Positions 1 through 11,800 are shown, numbered from the stretch's first letter. The stretch: 64,000 nucleotides of DNA from Vitis vinifera (GCF_030704535.1 NC_081810.1:3277501-3341500), one strand, 5' to 3'. A program made the numbers and translations. The notes: generated from the sequence alone by a model not told the origin.

Positions 1-395
1 GTCCTAGTAGAATAGGTTATTAGAGTCCTAGTAGAATAGGTTATTAGAGTCCTAGTAGACTTTGGATTTCTTAGAGAAGCCTATAAATAGGCTAATCAAT
101 GTAAATCAAAGGAATGAATTTTGATGAATAATATTATACTTTCTTTCATTGCAAGGTTGCAACCCTCAATGGTGAGACTCCATTGATTTTCTTCTAGGTG
201 AGACTCCTAGAAGGCCTTAGTGAGACTCTAAGGTTTTCCATCTTTTCTTCATTGTTTCTTCTTTCTCTCTATTTCTTATCTTATAATTTTCTCTACCACA
301 AAGTTTATTCCTCGTTCCTCTCCTTACACCCTAAAAATAAAACCCTAGCCCACCTACCCTTGAGTGTAGGCAACCATCCTAGGGTTGTCCTACAT
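1..395 (+). mobile_element. LTR retrotransposon terminal repeat, 3' part (probable copia type)
   Basis: Two and a half copies of a 24-bp unit starting GTCCTAGTAGAATAGG lie at 1-57. They are followed by a TATA-like TATAAATAG at 82-90 and then a pyrimidine-rich leader with three GTGAGACTC motifs. The order U3 repeats, TATA box, leader is that of an LTR read on the plus strand. The end near 395 (CCTACA) is a guess from a CA terminus followed by a degenerate ATCAAAG stretch that could be a worn methionine-tRNA primer site. The left part lies outside the window. No second LTR is visible, so it may be a solo LTR or a fragment. Confidence 0.45.
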
Positions 396-419
396 CAAAG
401 TGAGGAATTATGAAAGCAG

Positions 420-1430
420 ATTATGGTGGGTAAGTTTGGAGTCGAAGCAAGTGGGTGGTGTTCTAAAGGGGTAAGGGCTGGATATTAGGAAGGGTTGTGG
501 ATGGAAATTAGAAGAGGTTGGGAAGTTTTATTAGTTGAACTGGATTCCAACTGGGGGATAGGAGAAGAGTGAAATTTTGGAAGGATCATTGGTATGGTGA
601 AAGCCTTCTTGAGTGTAGATTTCCCTTTGTTTGCCCCACCCAACTGAAATGATATTTGGATTGAGGATGTGTGGGAAGAAGTAAACACGAGGGGGAGTTA
701 ACCTTGTTTCTTATGATAATTTCATGATTAAGAACTGGAAGACGGTGATTTGTTTCATATAAAGATAAAGGGAGTTGAGTAAAAAGGAACAGTGAAGATA
801 AGTTGATCCCAAAGGATTGAAGGATGGAAAATTTTCAGTAAGACCATTTTATGCCTTTTTGGGACAAAGAGAAGAGGGGCTTGTGGAAGTGGTTTGAAAT
901 TTTTGGGTACCCACGAAAGTGAAATTCTTTGCTTCAAAAGTGGTTTGGGGAAGGATTTTGATATTTGATTAGGTAAGAAAGAGTGATTTAGGGAAGAAGA
1001 GTCCATTGATCTTTCATTGCTTTAAATCAAGGGTCTTGTGGCGTTTCTTAGAGTTGAGCAGGAAAGAAATATGAGAAGGTGTGGAGGGCTGCCATGTTGT
1101 GTCTTTTTGGACTATTTAGAAAGGGAGAAATGGAAAATTATTTAAAAAGTTGAAAGGTCATTTGAAAAAGTGGAGACATCAGACCAGGCTCTTAAATCAT
1201 CATTCTTATGTAGTCTTTTGCTTTGGGCTAGTATGTCTTTGGATGGTGGTTCAATATCTATGATTGATTGATCTATTTGATTTCTTAGGTTCCAGATAGA
1301 GGAAAGTTTTTTGTTTATCTCCTTTGTTTCCAATTGGCACCATCTGTTGTATGCCTTAGTGCAGTCCTTTAGATTGGCGCTGTTTATAATATTTACATTT
1401 GCCTGTCAAATAAAATAAAATAAAAATCGA
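420..1430 (+). pseudogene. LINE (L1-type) 3' end, reverse-transcriptase-associated zinc-finger region, dead
   Basis: Conceptual translation of the plus strand, with many stops and frame changes, reads like the C-terminal part of plant LINE ORF2 beyond the reverse transcriptase. Around 430-490 it gives KFGVEASGWCSKGVRAGY, near 570-590 the family phrase VKFWKDHWYG, then near 900-960 a KVKFFA..VVWG segment of the zf-RVT domain, and near 1020-1050 a FHC-like and RVLWRFL segment. The element stops at an A-rich TAAAA repeat near 1405-1428, as expected for a LINE 3' tail. The 5' part, including the polymerase motifs, is missing. It lies directly after the LTR piece, so the two insertions are adjacent or nested. 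Confidence 0.7.
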
Positions 1431-2082
1431 AGGAACTTAAAATGATGATTTTGTAATAAAAGAATATTAGCTACTCATGAATAATATTGTGACATACTTC
1501 GAAATATATCTACATGGTTGTGTCTGTCCCACCATTGCATGAGCACTTGGCCATGCATCCTTTCTTATTATCCTCATTTTGCACCCCTTATTCCATATAG
1601 GATTCTGTAGAGAGTTAGATGATTTTTTTGTTTTACAATATAACATTTTGATACACTAAATGTATCATCCTCATTACTGCAAAGTGCAAATAGAACTGGT
1701 AATGACTTGGCCTTTGGAACTAGACAAAATCTTCCCAACCAAACTTAGCCCTTTATAATTGCTGGCAGATTGTTTTAAAATATGAACTATTTTAAAATAA
1801 TAAAAATTAATGTTAAAAATAAATTGAGAATTTTTTAGAAAAAAATTAATTGATAAACACTACCAGTCCTTTGAATGGATATGAGTAAACCTGGAGTTGG
1901 TTGGAGTTAAAAAAATAAAATGAAATAAAATAAAAAGGTACATAATACACTCAAGTGGAGAGATGGGATAAGTGGCGGGTGAATGCAAATGTTATACATG
2001 TGTGTGCATGCATCTTGGTTTTATTTGTTTGCTACATCAATCTCTTGGCTAGTGAGCTCTTAACATCTATTTTTCCTTCCAG

Positions 2083-2771
2083 ATGCGCCTCGCCCTAGTT
2101 TCACGCAACAGATCTATCAGCTATCATTGCAGCAAGGCTCACAGAGACCTTCCATTGCCAGCAGTTCATCTTTTCTTGGCACACCTGCAGCTGTTCCACA
2201 AACTACTGTCCCTCCTCCTGTACAGGTCGTTCACCATTCATCAGCACTTTTCTCAAGCGTTCCAACCAGACCCCTCCATATCAGCCCTATCACCCCACCC
2301 ACTGGAAATCACCAAGTTGGCAGTGATATCCGTGCCCCTGCCCCCCACCTTCAACCCTTCAGACCTGCCATACCCATGTCCTCAACCAGTCTCCCGTCGC
2401 TCATGCGTGGGATGCCAAGTCAGCCAGCACCTAGTAACCCCCCTTCAACTTCTTCCACTCTACCCCAACTTTCGCAGCTTCCAGCCCGTCTGCCTCTGAC
2501 TTCATATCAATCTTGTCAACAGAATAGTGGCCAACGCCTTGAAAATCCAGGTGGTTCTCTAGCTCTGAATAACCCTCCGATATCTGCACTGGAATTGCTT
2601 ATGGATGTTGACAACCGAATTGGGCCCAACCCTTGGAATGTTTTGGCCCCTCCATCTGATACAAGTTCTAACCTTGAACTACTTGACACATCGGAACCCA
2701 GGGCACTGGATGGTACACGTGCCCATGCAGGTTTGACATCTGACGTTGTTTGTTTATCAGATGACGATTGA
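2083..2771 (+). CDS. MOM1: Last exon of a MOM1-like transcriptional silencing protein (partial gene)
   Basis: An acceptor (TTCCTTCCAG, ending at 2082) opens an exon whose frame is set by two carried-in bases; it then reads APRPSFTQQIYQLSLQQG and ends at TGA 2769-2771, about 229 residues. The sequence is low-complexity, rich in Pro, Ser and Gln, with a conserved-looking RAPAPHLQPFRP block in the middle and an acidic end, VVCLSDDD, that resembles a SUMO-interacting motif. I recall the RAPAPHLQPFRP block from the C-termini of plant MOM1 proteins, chromatin factors that maintain transcriptional silencing and contact the PIAL SUMO ligases; this is recognition from memory, not a search. Upstream exons are not seen within the first 2 kb, which holds transposon relics and would be an intron. 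A possible AATAAA signal lies at 3111-3116. The alternative is another Pro/Ser-rich nuclear protein. Confidence 0.5.
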
Positions 2772-3116
2772 CCAGTCCTAAAGTATTGTAAGGTAGTGAT
2801 TTGTCCCACCTTGTGCTGTCATTCGTGGTTGTTGCCACAAATGGGTTTTGGAGAGGGATTCTGGAATGGCCTGGGGACTAGGCTGAAACAGAGATGCTCA
2901 TCTTTCACAAATGAATTTGCATCTGTATATGGGTGAATCCATTTTGTTCTAAAGAAATTATCAAGTTGAAATTCATTTTTAAATTTTTTATTTTTTTCTC
3001 CTTCGCCTCGTTGCCGGATGACAAAAACAATACCAAATTTTTTTTTTATGTTCAACCCTTCTCTGGATGGGCTTCTGAGCGCAGCATCTCTTTTCACTAT
3101 TTGACATTAAAATAAA

Positions 3117-3928
3117 AGGATGGTTTAGACATTAGGGTCACTATTTAAGCGTACGGTCTTTACTCCTCCGAGCAGTGTATCCTTGCATGCTACTTGTCTA
3201 AGTGATAAGATCAACACTACGAATGGCTCCACGGCAACTTGTTATTTCCATATATCCAATTTACTCTTTTGAGACTAATTTTAAAAATGATTATTAAAAC
3301 TTTTCGACTACTAGTGTTAGAAATGTATTATGTGAACTGGCAAGAACAAATTAACAACAGAAGAGGCGCCCTCTTTTGTCTGAAAATCATCAGTAATATG
3401 GGAAAGACTATGGTCTGGTATTTGCCCAAATTTGTCTCCTAAGCCATAAGGTCGACCTACACAGGAAGGGAATGGAAATTCTTAGGGACACTGAATCACG
3501 AGTCAAGGTGGTCCCAGGGTCCGCACTAAGGATCACACCCTCCCTTCGACAAGGAGACTTGGTTTTCACATGGATTGGATTTTAGTACTAGACCGTGAGA
3601 AAGTGAACCGATTGAGTTGTCTTTTCCTCGCATCAAATATCTCACCTGTTTATTTGTACTAAAGATATTAGTCTTCTTCACCTATGAATTCGCGTAGAAG
3701 AGAGAATCGAACATGATTTTTGTGTCGTGAGTGACATGGAAATTTAATAAACTGGAATTTTATAGAGCAAATTTTGGAGACAGATAAACAAGGCCAATAC
3801 ATTTCTTGTTATACACAAACATGTGAGAAGTGCTTAAAAAATGTAACCAAAGAAAAAAGAACAGAACGGTTGACAATAACACTACAAGGCCATAAATCCC
3901 ATGAATAAACTCAAAAGACAAGTTGGTT
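3117..3928. other. Convergent intergenic region
   Basis: This holds the end of the upstream gene's transcript and the 3' flank of the phenylalanine ammonia-lyase gene on the other strand. Only short chance ORFs are present; no repeat or RNA gene was recognised. Confidence 0.5.
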
Positions 3929-6900
3929 TCAGCAAATTGGAAGAGGAGTCCCATCCCAATCATTGAGACATTTGAGCAGCGGATCGATGATCTTCCCCTC
4001 ACATATTGCAGAGAACACCTTATCAAACTCCTCCCCTGGCGAGGTAACCTTTTCTCCTGTCAGAAACTCAGTCCCTGACTCTTCCCTCACAAACTTGTAC
4101 AGAGGGTAGGACCTGCACTCCTTGATGCGGTTTGGAATGGCCAGATTCCCATTATCAAAGGCAATTCTCGTGCTCTCCACGTCTTTAGGCAAAAGGGTCT
4201 TCAGTTCTTCCTCAAATGCCCCAATCTTGAGAAAGATTGAAGTACTTGAATTCCTCAAATCCTCGTTGTTCATCAGCGCATGATCAACCAGGACTTGCCT
4301 TAGGTTTTGCATCAAGGGGTATGTTGCACTGCATGGGTCATCGATGTAGGCAAAAACGTGCTCGCGGTCTACTACTTTAAGCAAGTCCTTCTCGCAGAAT
4401 CTAGACGGGTGAAGCTCCCCATTGATCCCAATGGTTAGCACCTTTTTGGCCACTTGGCTCACTGTGTTCTTGACTGTGTTCTTCAAGTTCTCCTCCAAAT
4501 GCCTCAAATCAATAGCCTGGCAAAGTGCCACCAGGTAGGTTGAGGACATGAGCTTTAAGATGTCAATTGCTTCTTCCGTTTTTCGCGAAGAGATCAATCC
4601 TAAGGAGTTCACATCCTGGTTGTGTTGCTCAGCGCTCTGAACATGATTGGTGACTGGGTTGGCTAGGAATTGGAGCTCAGAACAATATGCTGCCATTGCT
4701 ATCTCAGCACCCTTGAACCCATAATCCAGACTTGGATTCCTTCCACCAGAGAGATTTGAGGGCAACCCATTGTTGTAAAAATCGTTAACCAGCTCAGAGA
4801 ATTGCGCAAACATGAGCTTCCCAATGGAGGCTATTGCTAATCTGGTGTTGTCCATGGAAACACCAATTGGGGTACCCTGGAAGTTCCCACCATGCAAGGC
4901 CTTGTTCCTTGACACATCAATCAATGGGTTGTCATTCACCGAATTGATCTCTCGTTCTATGGACTTCGTTGATGTTCGAATAACTTCAATCTGAGGACCC
5001 AACCACTGGGGTGAAGTCCTAAGAGCATACCGATCTTGCTTGGGCTTCTGGAGGGGATCGATCTCGTGCAGCATCTGAGCCGCTTTAACATAAGCGCTTC
5101 CATCCAAAATGTGTTCCATAATAGCCGCAGCTTCAATTTGTCCCGGATGGTGTTTCAATTTGTGCGTCAAATGATCAGTAAACTCTGGCTTCCCCTGCAT
5201 AACCTCAGCAAATATAGCCGACAAAACTTCTGATAAAACAGCAAGTATGTTAGCCTCAAAGAGAACTGTTGAAGCCAAACCAGACCCTACTGCCGTGCCA
5301 TTAACGAGTGCAAGACCCTCCTTAGGCTGCAACTCAAAGAACCCTCCATCAATTCCGGCAAGGCGAAAGGCTTCCTCAGCATTGAGGGACTCTCCGTTAG
5401 GCCCTACGGCCCTGGAGTTAGGCCTGCCGGTGAGGAGACCGGCAATGTAAGAAAGAGGGACGAGATCACCAGAGGCACTGATGGTGCCACGCAGAGGCAA
5501 GCAAGGACTAATGTTGGCGTTGAGGAGCTTAACGGTGGCTTCCAAGATCTCAAATCTGATGCCTGAGTATCCTTGGAGGAGGGTATTGATCCTCACCAGC
5601 ATTGCTGCTCTTGTCGCACTGTGAGGCAATGTGTGGCATGACTCTGTTCCCTTCCCAAATATTCCAGCGTTCAAGAATCTGATTCCACCACCATGTTAGC
5701 ATCTAACCTCAAGTTTTTGAAAAAATCAAGATTGGTCTTCTCTATTCACCCGATCAATTCGAGGAAGAACATTACCGTTACTCCCATCAATTGATGACAC
5801 AATGCAATCCACATTTAGACTTCTGTACCATTATTTTTGTATCATTTAATGTGGCAGCTGACATGCCCCTGTCTTATAATTATTTTAATTTTATTTTTAT
5901 AAATCCCTACTTGCATTAAAATCAAATACCAACATTTATAAGACAAAATTCACATCAGAAATGACAAAAAGTTATGATTAAATTACACATGATGATCTAA
6001 CCAAATAAGCTTAATGTTAAAAATTCTAATGGGACGACTTTTAAATTAAATAAATAAAATTAACTTATTAAAAATATAAATTTATTATTATACTTCATTG
6101 AAATAAAATATTATTTAATAAAAATTATGTAAAAGAAATTAATCATTAATTGTAACAACATCTCCCACTTTTTTTTTTCACCAAAAAATCATTAATAAGC
6201 CAAAGAAATAAAAACGTCACGTGACTCTCGACAGAGAAACAATTTTTATTTTTGTAGCAGTAATGGAAAAACATAGTGTCCTTTACTGTCATGGCACGTG
6301 AGACTTGGTTGCATGAAAATTTATGGATTCAACTGACACGGCTCCTACGGTCCTACCACGGTGCCACCATTTCCTTTTGTGACCAACCCTATCATATCTT
6401 CTGAGTCTTGGGTTTTACATACATATATAAAGGGAAAGAGATAATTAATTAATTAAAGTAAAATCAGTTTAAATGCATTATGCCACGTAAGCTCTGCCTG
6501 CAACTGACTCCACATTGAGTGAGAAATTAATTCCACCCATGACCACCCACATGTCTGGACTCCAAATCTTATGGGGATCAAAAAATTAATTCTTTAATAC
6601 CACTTGGGTTCACGTATATATTCTCTCCAAACTTGTCCTAAATATTTATGAATTGTTTGCTCTAAGAACTAAAAACCCAACTCAGAAACGGAAGAATTTA
6701 AGGAAAATTTCATGGGAATGTAACGTATTAGGTTTAATTACCTGATCAGTTCTTTCTGAAGAGCATTTCCTTGTTTGGTTCTTCTATGGGAAGTCGCACC
6801 GAACCCGGTAGTCACCCCATAACTGTCGGTCCCTTGGTTCATGCTCTCCATCACCCAGTTGCTGCTGGCCTGCACCCCGGCCCTCGCCGACTCCGACAGT

Positions 6901-7145
6901 TCCACTGTCACCCCGTCGCTTCCGGTGGCCGCCACCGCCGCCACCTGTGCGATGTTGAGGCTCTCACCCCCAAGCCTCACCACCGGTTTTCTGAAGTCCG
7001 CCACCATTCTCTTCACCTCCTCCAAATGGCTCCCCTTCAGAGTCTCCGCCGCCGCCGCCCAGTAGAGGGGATCCGCGGCCTTCATGCAGAAGCCATTGGC
7101 GTCCACCTTTCCGTTTCCGTTGCCGTTGTGGTGTGAGAATTCCAT
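3929..7145 (-). CDS. PAL: Phenylalanine ammonia-lyase (two exons)
   Basis: PAL removes ammonia from L-phenylalanine to give trans-cinnamate, the entry step of the phenylpropanoid pathway (lignin, flavonoids, stilbenes), in the cytosol as a tetramer. Exon 1 is 7145-6742 and exon 2 is 5678-3929; the intron 6741-5679 has GT..AG ends and splits an Arg codon, AG|A. The joined frame is 717 residues, normal for plant PAL. Visible: [19 protein letters not shown] with the catalytic Tyr at about residue 109; [14 protein letters not shown] with Ala203-Ser204-Gly205, which cyclises to the MIO cofactor; and a C-terminal shielding domain ending ..DGTPLPIC. Phe136-Leu137 directly after the splice site matches the substrate-selectivity position that favours Phe over Tyr. 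The start is the first ATG, giving the usual variable [12 protein letters not shown] leader. The promoter side carries a TATA box and two AC elements. It is convergent with the MOM1-like exon. Confidence 0.97.
5679..6741 (-). other. PAL intron with G-box and H-box motifs
   Basis: The single intron of the PAL gene, 1063 bp, sits at the conserved position between LIR and FLN. It is AT-rich except for a cluster at about 6210-6430: a 10-bp palindrome GTCACGTGAC (6216-6225), a second CACGTG (6295-6300), CCTACC on the plus strand (6352-6357) and ATATATATAAAG near 6420-6431. See the separate finding for what this arrangement may mean. Confidence 0.85.
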
Positions 7146-7264
7146 TTTGTAAAAATCCGAAGAGAAAATGGTGAGTGCTGTATATCAAATTAAGCTCGGG
7201 AGGGTGTTTGGTTAATGGGAAAATAATGAAGAAAAGAGGGGAAAGGAAGTGAATATAGTTGGAG

Positions 7265-7271
7265 GGTTGGT
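7265..7271 (-). promoter_or_regulatory. AC-II element near PAL transcription start
   Basis: ACCAACC on the minus strand, just downstream of the PAL TATA box. AC elements are bound by R2R3-MYB factors in phenylpropanoid promoters. The position so close to the presumed start site is unusual, so function is less certain than for the distal copy. Confidence 0.4.
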
Positions 7272-7278
7272 TCGGGAG

Positions 7279-7286
7279 TATAAATA
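7279..7286 (-). promoter_or_regulatory. PAL TATA box
   Basis: TATTTATA on the minus strand, about 135 bp upstream of the PAL start codon. The distance leaves room for a 5' UTR of roughly 100 bp. Confidence 0.55.
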
Positions 7287-7454
7287 GAGGAAACGTCTCA
7301 AAGAGTGTTGGGTGGGGAACTTGGGAGAGAGGGGGTGTTAGTTGAAGGAGACTCGTGGCCGTTTGATCTTCATGGAATCTGAGGGCTGCGGGAGAGACAA
7401 GTCGATATGAGTTCAGAGCGCATGAGGCTTGCATTTACCCGTCAAATCTGAAGG

Positions 7455-7461
7455 GGTTGGT
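7455..7461 (-). promoter_or_regulatory. AC-II element in PAL promoter
   Basis: ACCAACC on the minus strand, about 170 bp upstream of the TATA box, inside a C-rich stretch CACCACCAACCCC. This is the expected place and sequence for a MYB-bound AC element of a PAL promoter. Confidence 0.55.
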
Positions 7462-7499
7462 GGTGTGCGTGGTCTAAATATTCAGCAGTTCCCATCGTT

Positions 7500-8823
7500 C
7501 ATTTATTATTGTTTAATAACAATAATACCAATAAATAATCAAATTTGTCAAAAGAAATTATTTATCTTCTTTTCCTAAAATTGTAAAAAAATAAAAAAGT
7601 TAAGAATTTTTTTTTATTTTTTGGAAAAAATTGCAAAAAAAAAAATTAAAAAGCAAAGCTCTAGAAATTCTAAAGATATATATATATTTTTAATAAAAGC
7701 TAAGAAAAAAGGAAGAAAAAAAAAAGATAAAATTGTAAAAGTCTTTTTCTCAATGAAAGGGAATTGAAATGCTCTTTTTGGATAAAATCATAAAAATCCT
7801 TTTTTTTAAGTAAAAAAAAAAAATCTTTTTCTTTAAGAATAAAAATTATTTTTCATTTTCTTGTAAATAAGAAATAAGGTTGAATTTTTGGTAAAGAAAT
7901 TTGTAAAAAATTATATTTTTCATAAAATTGAAAAATATTTTTAAAAAATATAAAATCCTGATTAAAATATCTTCTAGCAAAAAAAATTCATAAAACAAAT
8001 CTTTTTCAATAAAAGACAATCAAAATTCAAATATTTGTACAAAATCCTTCTTTAGAAAAGCAAAATTCTTGTCAGATCAAATTATAAAATAAAATAAAAT
8101 AAATCTTTTTTTTAATAAAAGTTAAGTAAAAATCCCTTTTTGGATAAAATTATAAGATTATTTTTATTGGATTTTTTTTTAAATAAAATTATTTAGATAA
8201 AAATATTTTGTAACTTTCTAATTTTATTAATTATTTTTTAACAATAAATTTAAAATCTTTTTTTTTTTTTTTTTTGTGGGCAAGGGACAAGTTTACTTAA
8301 GAACAAGAGCATGCAGTTGGGGGCCTTTTAATTCATTTAATCATATGGGGAATGCAAACATGTTACAAAACAGCAATTTTAGCTGAAAAAAAGTCTCAAT
8401 CAGACAGGTGTTAATTCTGAAATAAAAAGGAAGAAAATAAGCATAAATATGAAGATTTTGGGGATAATGCTGATTGATAACAACTTGTGCAAGTGGAATA
8501 TTTTAATGGGAAGACCAAAACCAATGTATGCTTAGATTAAGTAGGTAAATCAAATATATAGATTATCCCCATTCCCAAAAGCTGATGGGTTGGTGATCAA
8601 ACAATGTGCTAGCTGCTCCACCTCCACCCTCCGTCTGAAGTAGATGAAAGGCCAGCAGCCAGCCACAATAAATAATAGAGCGAGGGTGGCATGTACTTCT
8701 GAACAACTACCGCTCTATAAAGTATAAACTTCAAGAAAATGTATTTTAAACATGGTTTTCATGAATTTATCGTAAGATAATTGCGATATCTCACATTAAA
8801 TAAAGAAGAAAGTTTCTAATATC
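7500..8823. other. AT-rich PAL upstream DNA, no gene seen
   Basis: Mostly A/T runs, including a T17-18 run near 8256-8275. No coding signal or recognisable repeat ends were found. Confidence 0.5.
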
Positions 8824-8851
8824 ATATATATATATATATATATATATATAA
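8824..8851. repeat. (AT)n microsatellite
   Basis: An uninterrupted run of 14 AT dinucleotides. Likely length-polymorphic. Confidence 0.9.
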
Positions 8852-11800
8852 GTATAGGCTTACGAGTCATTATAAATTCGGTATTAGAATTGATCCCTAA
8901 TCCAAATCCAAGGACATTGTGTCTATGATAATCCCTTTGGATCTAAAAATATTGTAATCAATCCCTAATTTTGAAGATTTTATGTTTACGATAGCCCCTT
9001 TGGATTTAAAACAATGTTTTAGTCTCATTTGTTTTTACTAGAATGATTTTTAATGGTTTAATCTAATTTGTTTACCTTTTATATATTTGTATTGAACATT
9101 TAAATGTAATTATAATACAAGCTAGGAGTTCAAATTATTAGAAATGAAGTGAGGCACACTTTTGGGAAGAAAATTATATTGGATTTTATAGACTAGATGT
9201 TGAATTGGCCCAGCCCCAGTGAGATTTTTACGTGGGGCCAACTTGTTTTATATGTACACCAAAAGATTTTAAAAACACATGATGGTTTGCTCAATCAGCC
9301 ATGGTATTCCGTTTTAGTCACATCCAAACCTGGATTAATAACGCCAGAGTCAACGTTGAGGAGTCAGCTGGGCACATAAGATTATTTTGTTTACATCTTC
9401 ATTTATACATACATAAATATAAAGTTTTAATTTGATATTCCATTCATGTATTAATAAACGCCTAGAGATCGGAGATTAAATACAATATTATTTGTAATGA
9501 CTCATATAACGGCTCATTCTTATATAGAAACGGTCTAATAAATTTTTAGGACTTTAAAAAATATTTTCATGATTACAAAAAGTTATAACGTCAAAAACTT
9601 GTCCTTACCGGAATCACACGGCTTATGATTAAGGGATGGAGAATTTTAAAAATCCTTTATTTTATGGAACGCATTTGGGTCAAAGGGCAGTGCTCATAAT
9701 TTGTTATTTTACGTCATTGTCCGTAGAAAAATAGCATTGAAGTAACGAAGGCACCAAAAGAAAAGACAGAACGTAAGAGAAGACGAATGCAAGTTTGGTT
9801 TTGTTTGGTGGAGTTGGAAAATGGAATTGCTTCAACAACCCACTACAGGAGAACGTGCACACCTATCTCCACAACACATCACTCTTCTATATGTATATAT
9901 ACTTCCCGGCCGGTAGGTGAGACGCTCGCTTTCCTGATACTATTAGGCGGTGTGTTAGAAATAAAACGTGGATTTTCAACACCAACCTCGTTTTCTTGGC
10001 CGAGGATGCCATATTCTCACCCTTTTTCTATAATCGGTAGATGAGGAAAACGTGTTTTGTCTTTTGGTCACGTCCCTCCATGCTAATCTGAAGAAGATTT
10101 AGAGCTGTACAGTTGATCTAGTACAACCAGTTGGCCATGTAGTGGATCCCCAAGATCATGGGCCGCAATAATTACTAATCGTTTCCATGCATCATCTCTC
10201 CCTAACTATTACGCTTGATTGTCTGCTTAATTACTTTTCATGTACGTATCTGCCATTCAAGACGGAGGGAGGATTATTTCTCTGGATTAATGGATCGGAT
10301 CATCTTGTATTGTTGTAATGGTAGTGATAGATACTCATTGTAGTAAGGGTGGATTCGATTGCAGAGAGATGAAAGAGATACTAGCGATGGAAACAACCAC
10401 TAAAATCGACGAGAGCGGCCGCGGATGCTCATCCGTAGTGGTAGGTTAGCAAGCGGCTAAGAGAGGTAGATCGTGCCTACCATGCACATGCATGTGCATA
10501 AGCGCGTGTTCAACCAACGTTCTTTTTTGTTTTTTCTTAGTGGCCGTGAACTTGAAGGCAGCTGGATGGAGTCTTAAGAAAATATAATAGAACCGTTAAT
10601 CTTGTACTATCACGGGAATAAATACTACCACATCTAAGAGGAGACATCCGAATTTTCAATCTTCCATCGTTAGAGATTCTCAAAAATAATTTTAAACCCT
10701 TGGTTGACTAAGGTATAAATGAAAGTAAAATATAAAATACAAAGTATATGTATACAAATGATAAATTTAAATAAAGATGGCAAAGGGTTATATTTTTTCA
10801 GAGTAATTTTTTTTTTTTTAATTTGGGACAGGTTCAAGTTTGAATTTATCTTGCCCTACCCAATTATATATAATATTAAATAAAAAATTTATTTTGATTA
10901 ATTTTATTTTTATTAACATATATAAAATATTTATTTTCTTAAAAATAAATTATAAATATTTATTAATTTATAAATTGTATTCATTTTTTATATAAGTTTA
11001 AATTTTAAAAGTAAAATAAATGAATAATTGAAAAGAAAAAAAAAGGCGGGGTTGAATGGGTGAGGCAAAACAAATATGAGAATTTTCTACCTTTATCCTA
11101 GCCCATCACATTTAACTTTTTATTTTTTGAATAAAAATAAATATAAATATAAATATATGAATGGGGTGATTCGCCTCGTTATTATCCCTAAACATGATAT
11201 GACCAATTGGTTATATTTTTTGGTAGATATCTCTTCAATGCAAGTATGAAAACATATATACCTTTGTCATGAGTATGAAAATAGGAATTTCAAAAAATAA
11301 AAAGAATGAAGCTTCTTGCCTCTTCCTAAAAATGTATGTCAAAAACATTATCAAAAATTTTAGAATCAAGAAAAATCATAAATAAAAAACAGTTTTCTTA
11401 TAATAAAAAATCTGTTACAATACTTAATAATAATAGTTTGAAAAATAAAAACAAAAACACAGGCCCTAGTTTTCAATATTTAAAATAATTATATTACAAA
11501 TTTAATTTTGTAAGTAAATAACTTTTAATTTTAATTAGATAAAATCTTCTTAATGTATTTCAATTTAGTTTAACTTTCTATTAAAAGTATCTTAATTTTC
11601 TTTTAATTCTCTAATATTTTAAATAAAATTTATTATAAAAAAAATATTTATTTGGATTTTATTTGAAAATACTTTCTTTCTACTCTGTTTCAATTATTAA
11701 GATTATTAAAACTTATATTTATTTATTTTTTTCTTTATCAAATTAATTTTCTTATATAATTACTTTTATAAAAAAATAGTGTTTTAATGTGTTTTTTGGG

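Noticed and set aside
1181..1200. ATCAGACCAGGCTC resembling miR166
   Set aside because: Too many differences from the mature miRNA, no hairpin partner nearby, and it lies within the LINE relic.
1142..1333. 63-codon minus-strand ORF
   Set aside because: It is antisense to the LINE relic.
2083..2499. 138-codon frame starting at ATG 2083
   Set aside because: It overlaps the terminal exon in another frame; the frame ending at 2771 has the better protein-like sequence and the acidic end, and ATG 2083 is only the first bases after the splice site.
6771..7136. 121-codon plus-strand ORF across PAL exon 1
   Set aside because: It is the exact antisense of the PAL coding exon, with His/Arg-rich composition typical of the complement of GC-rich coding sequence.
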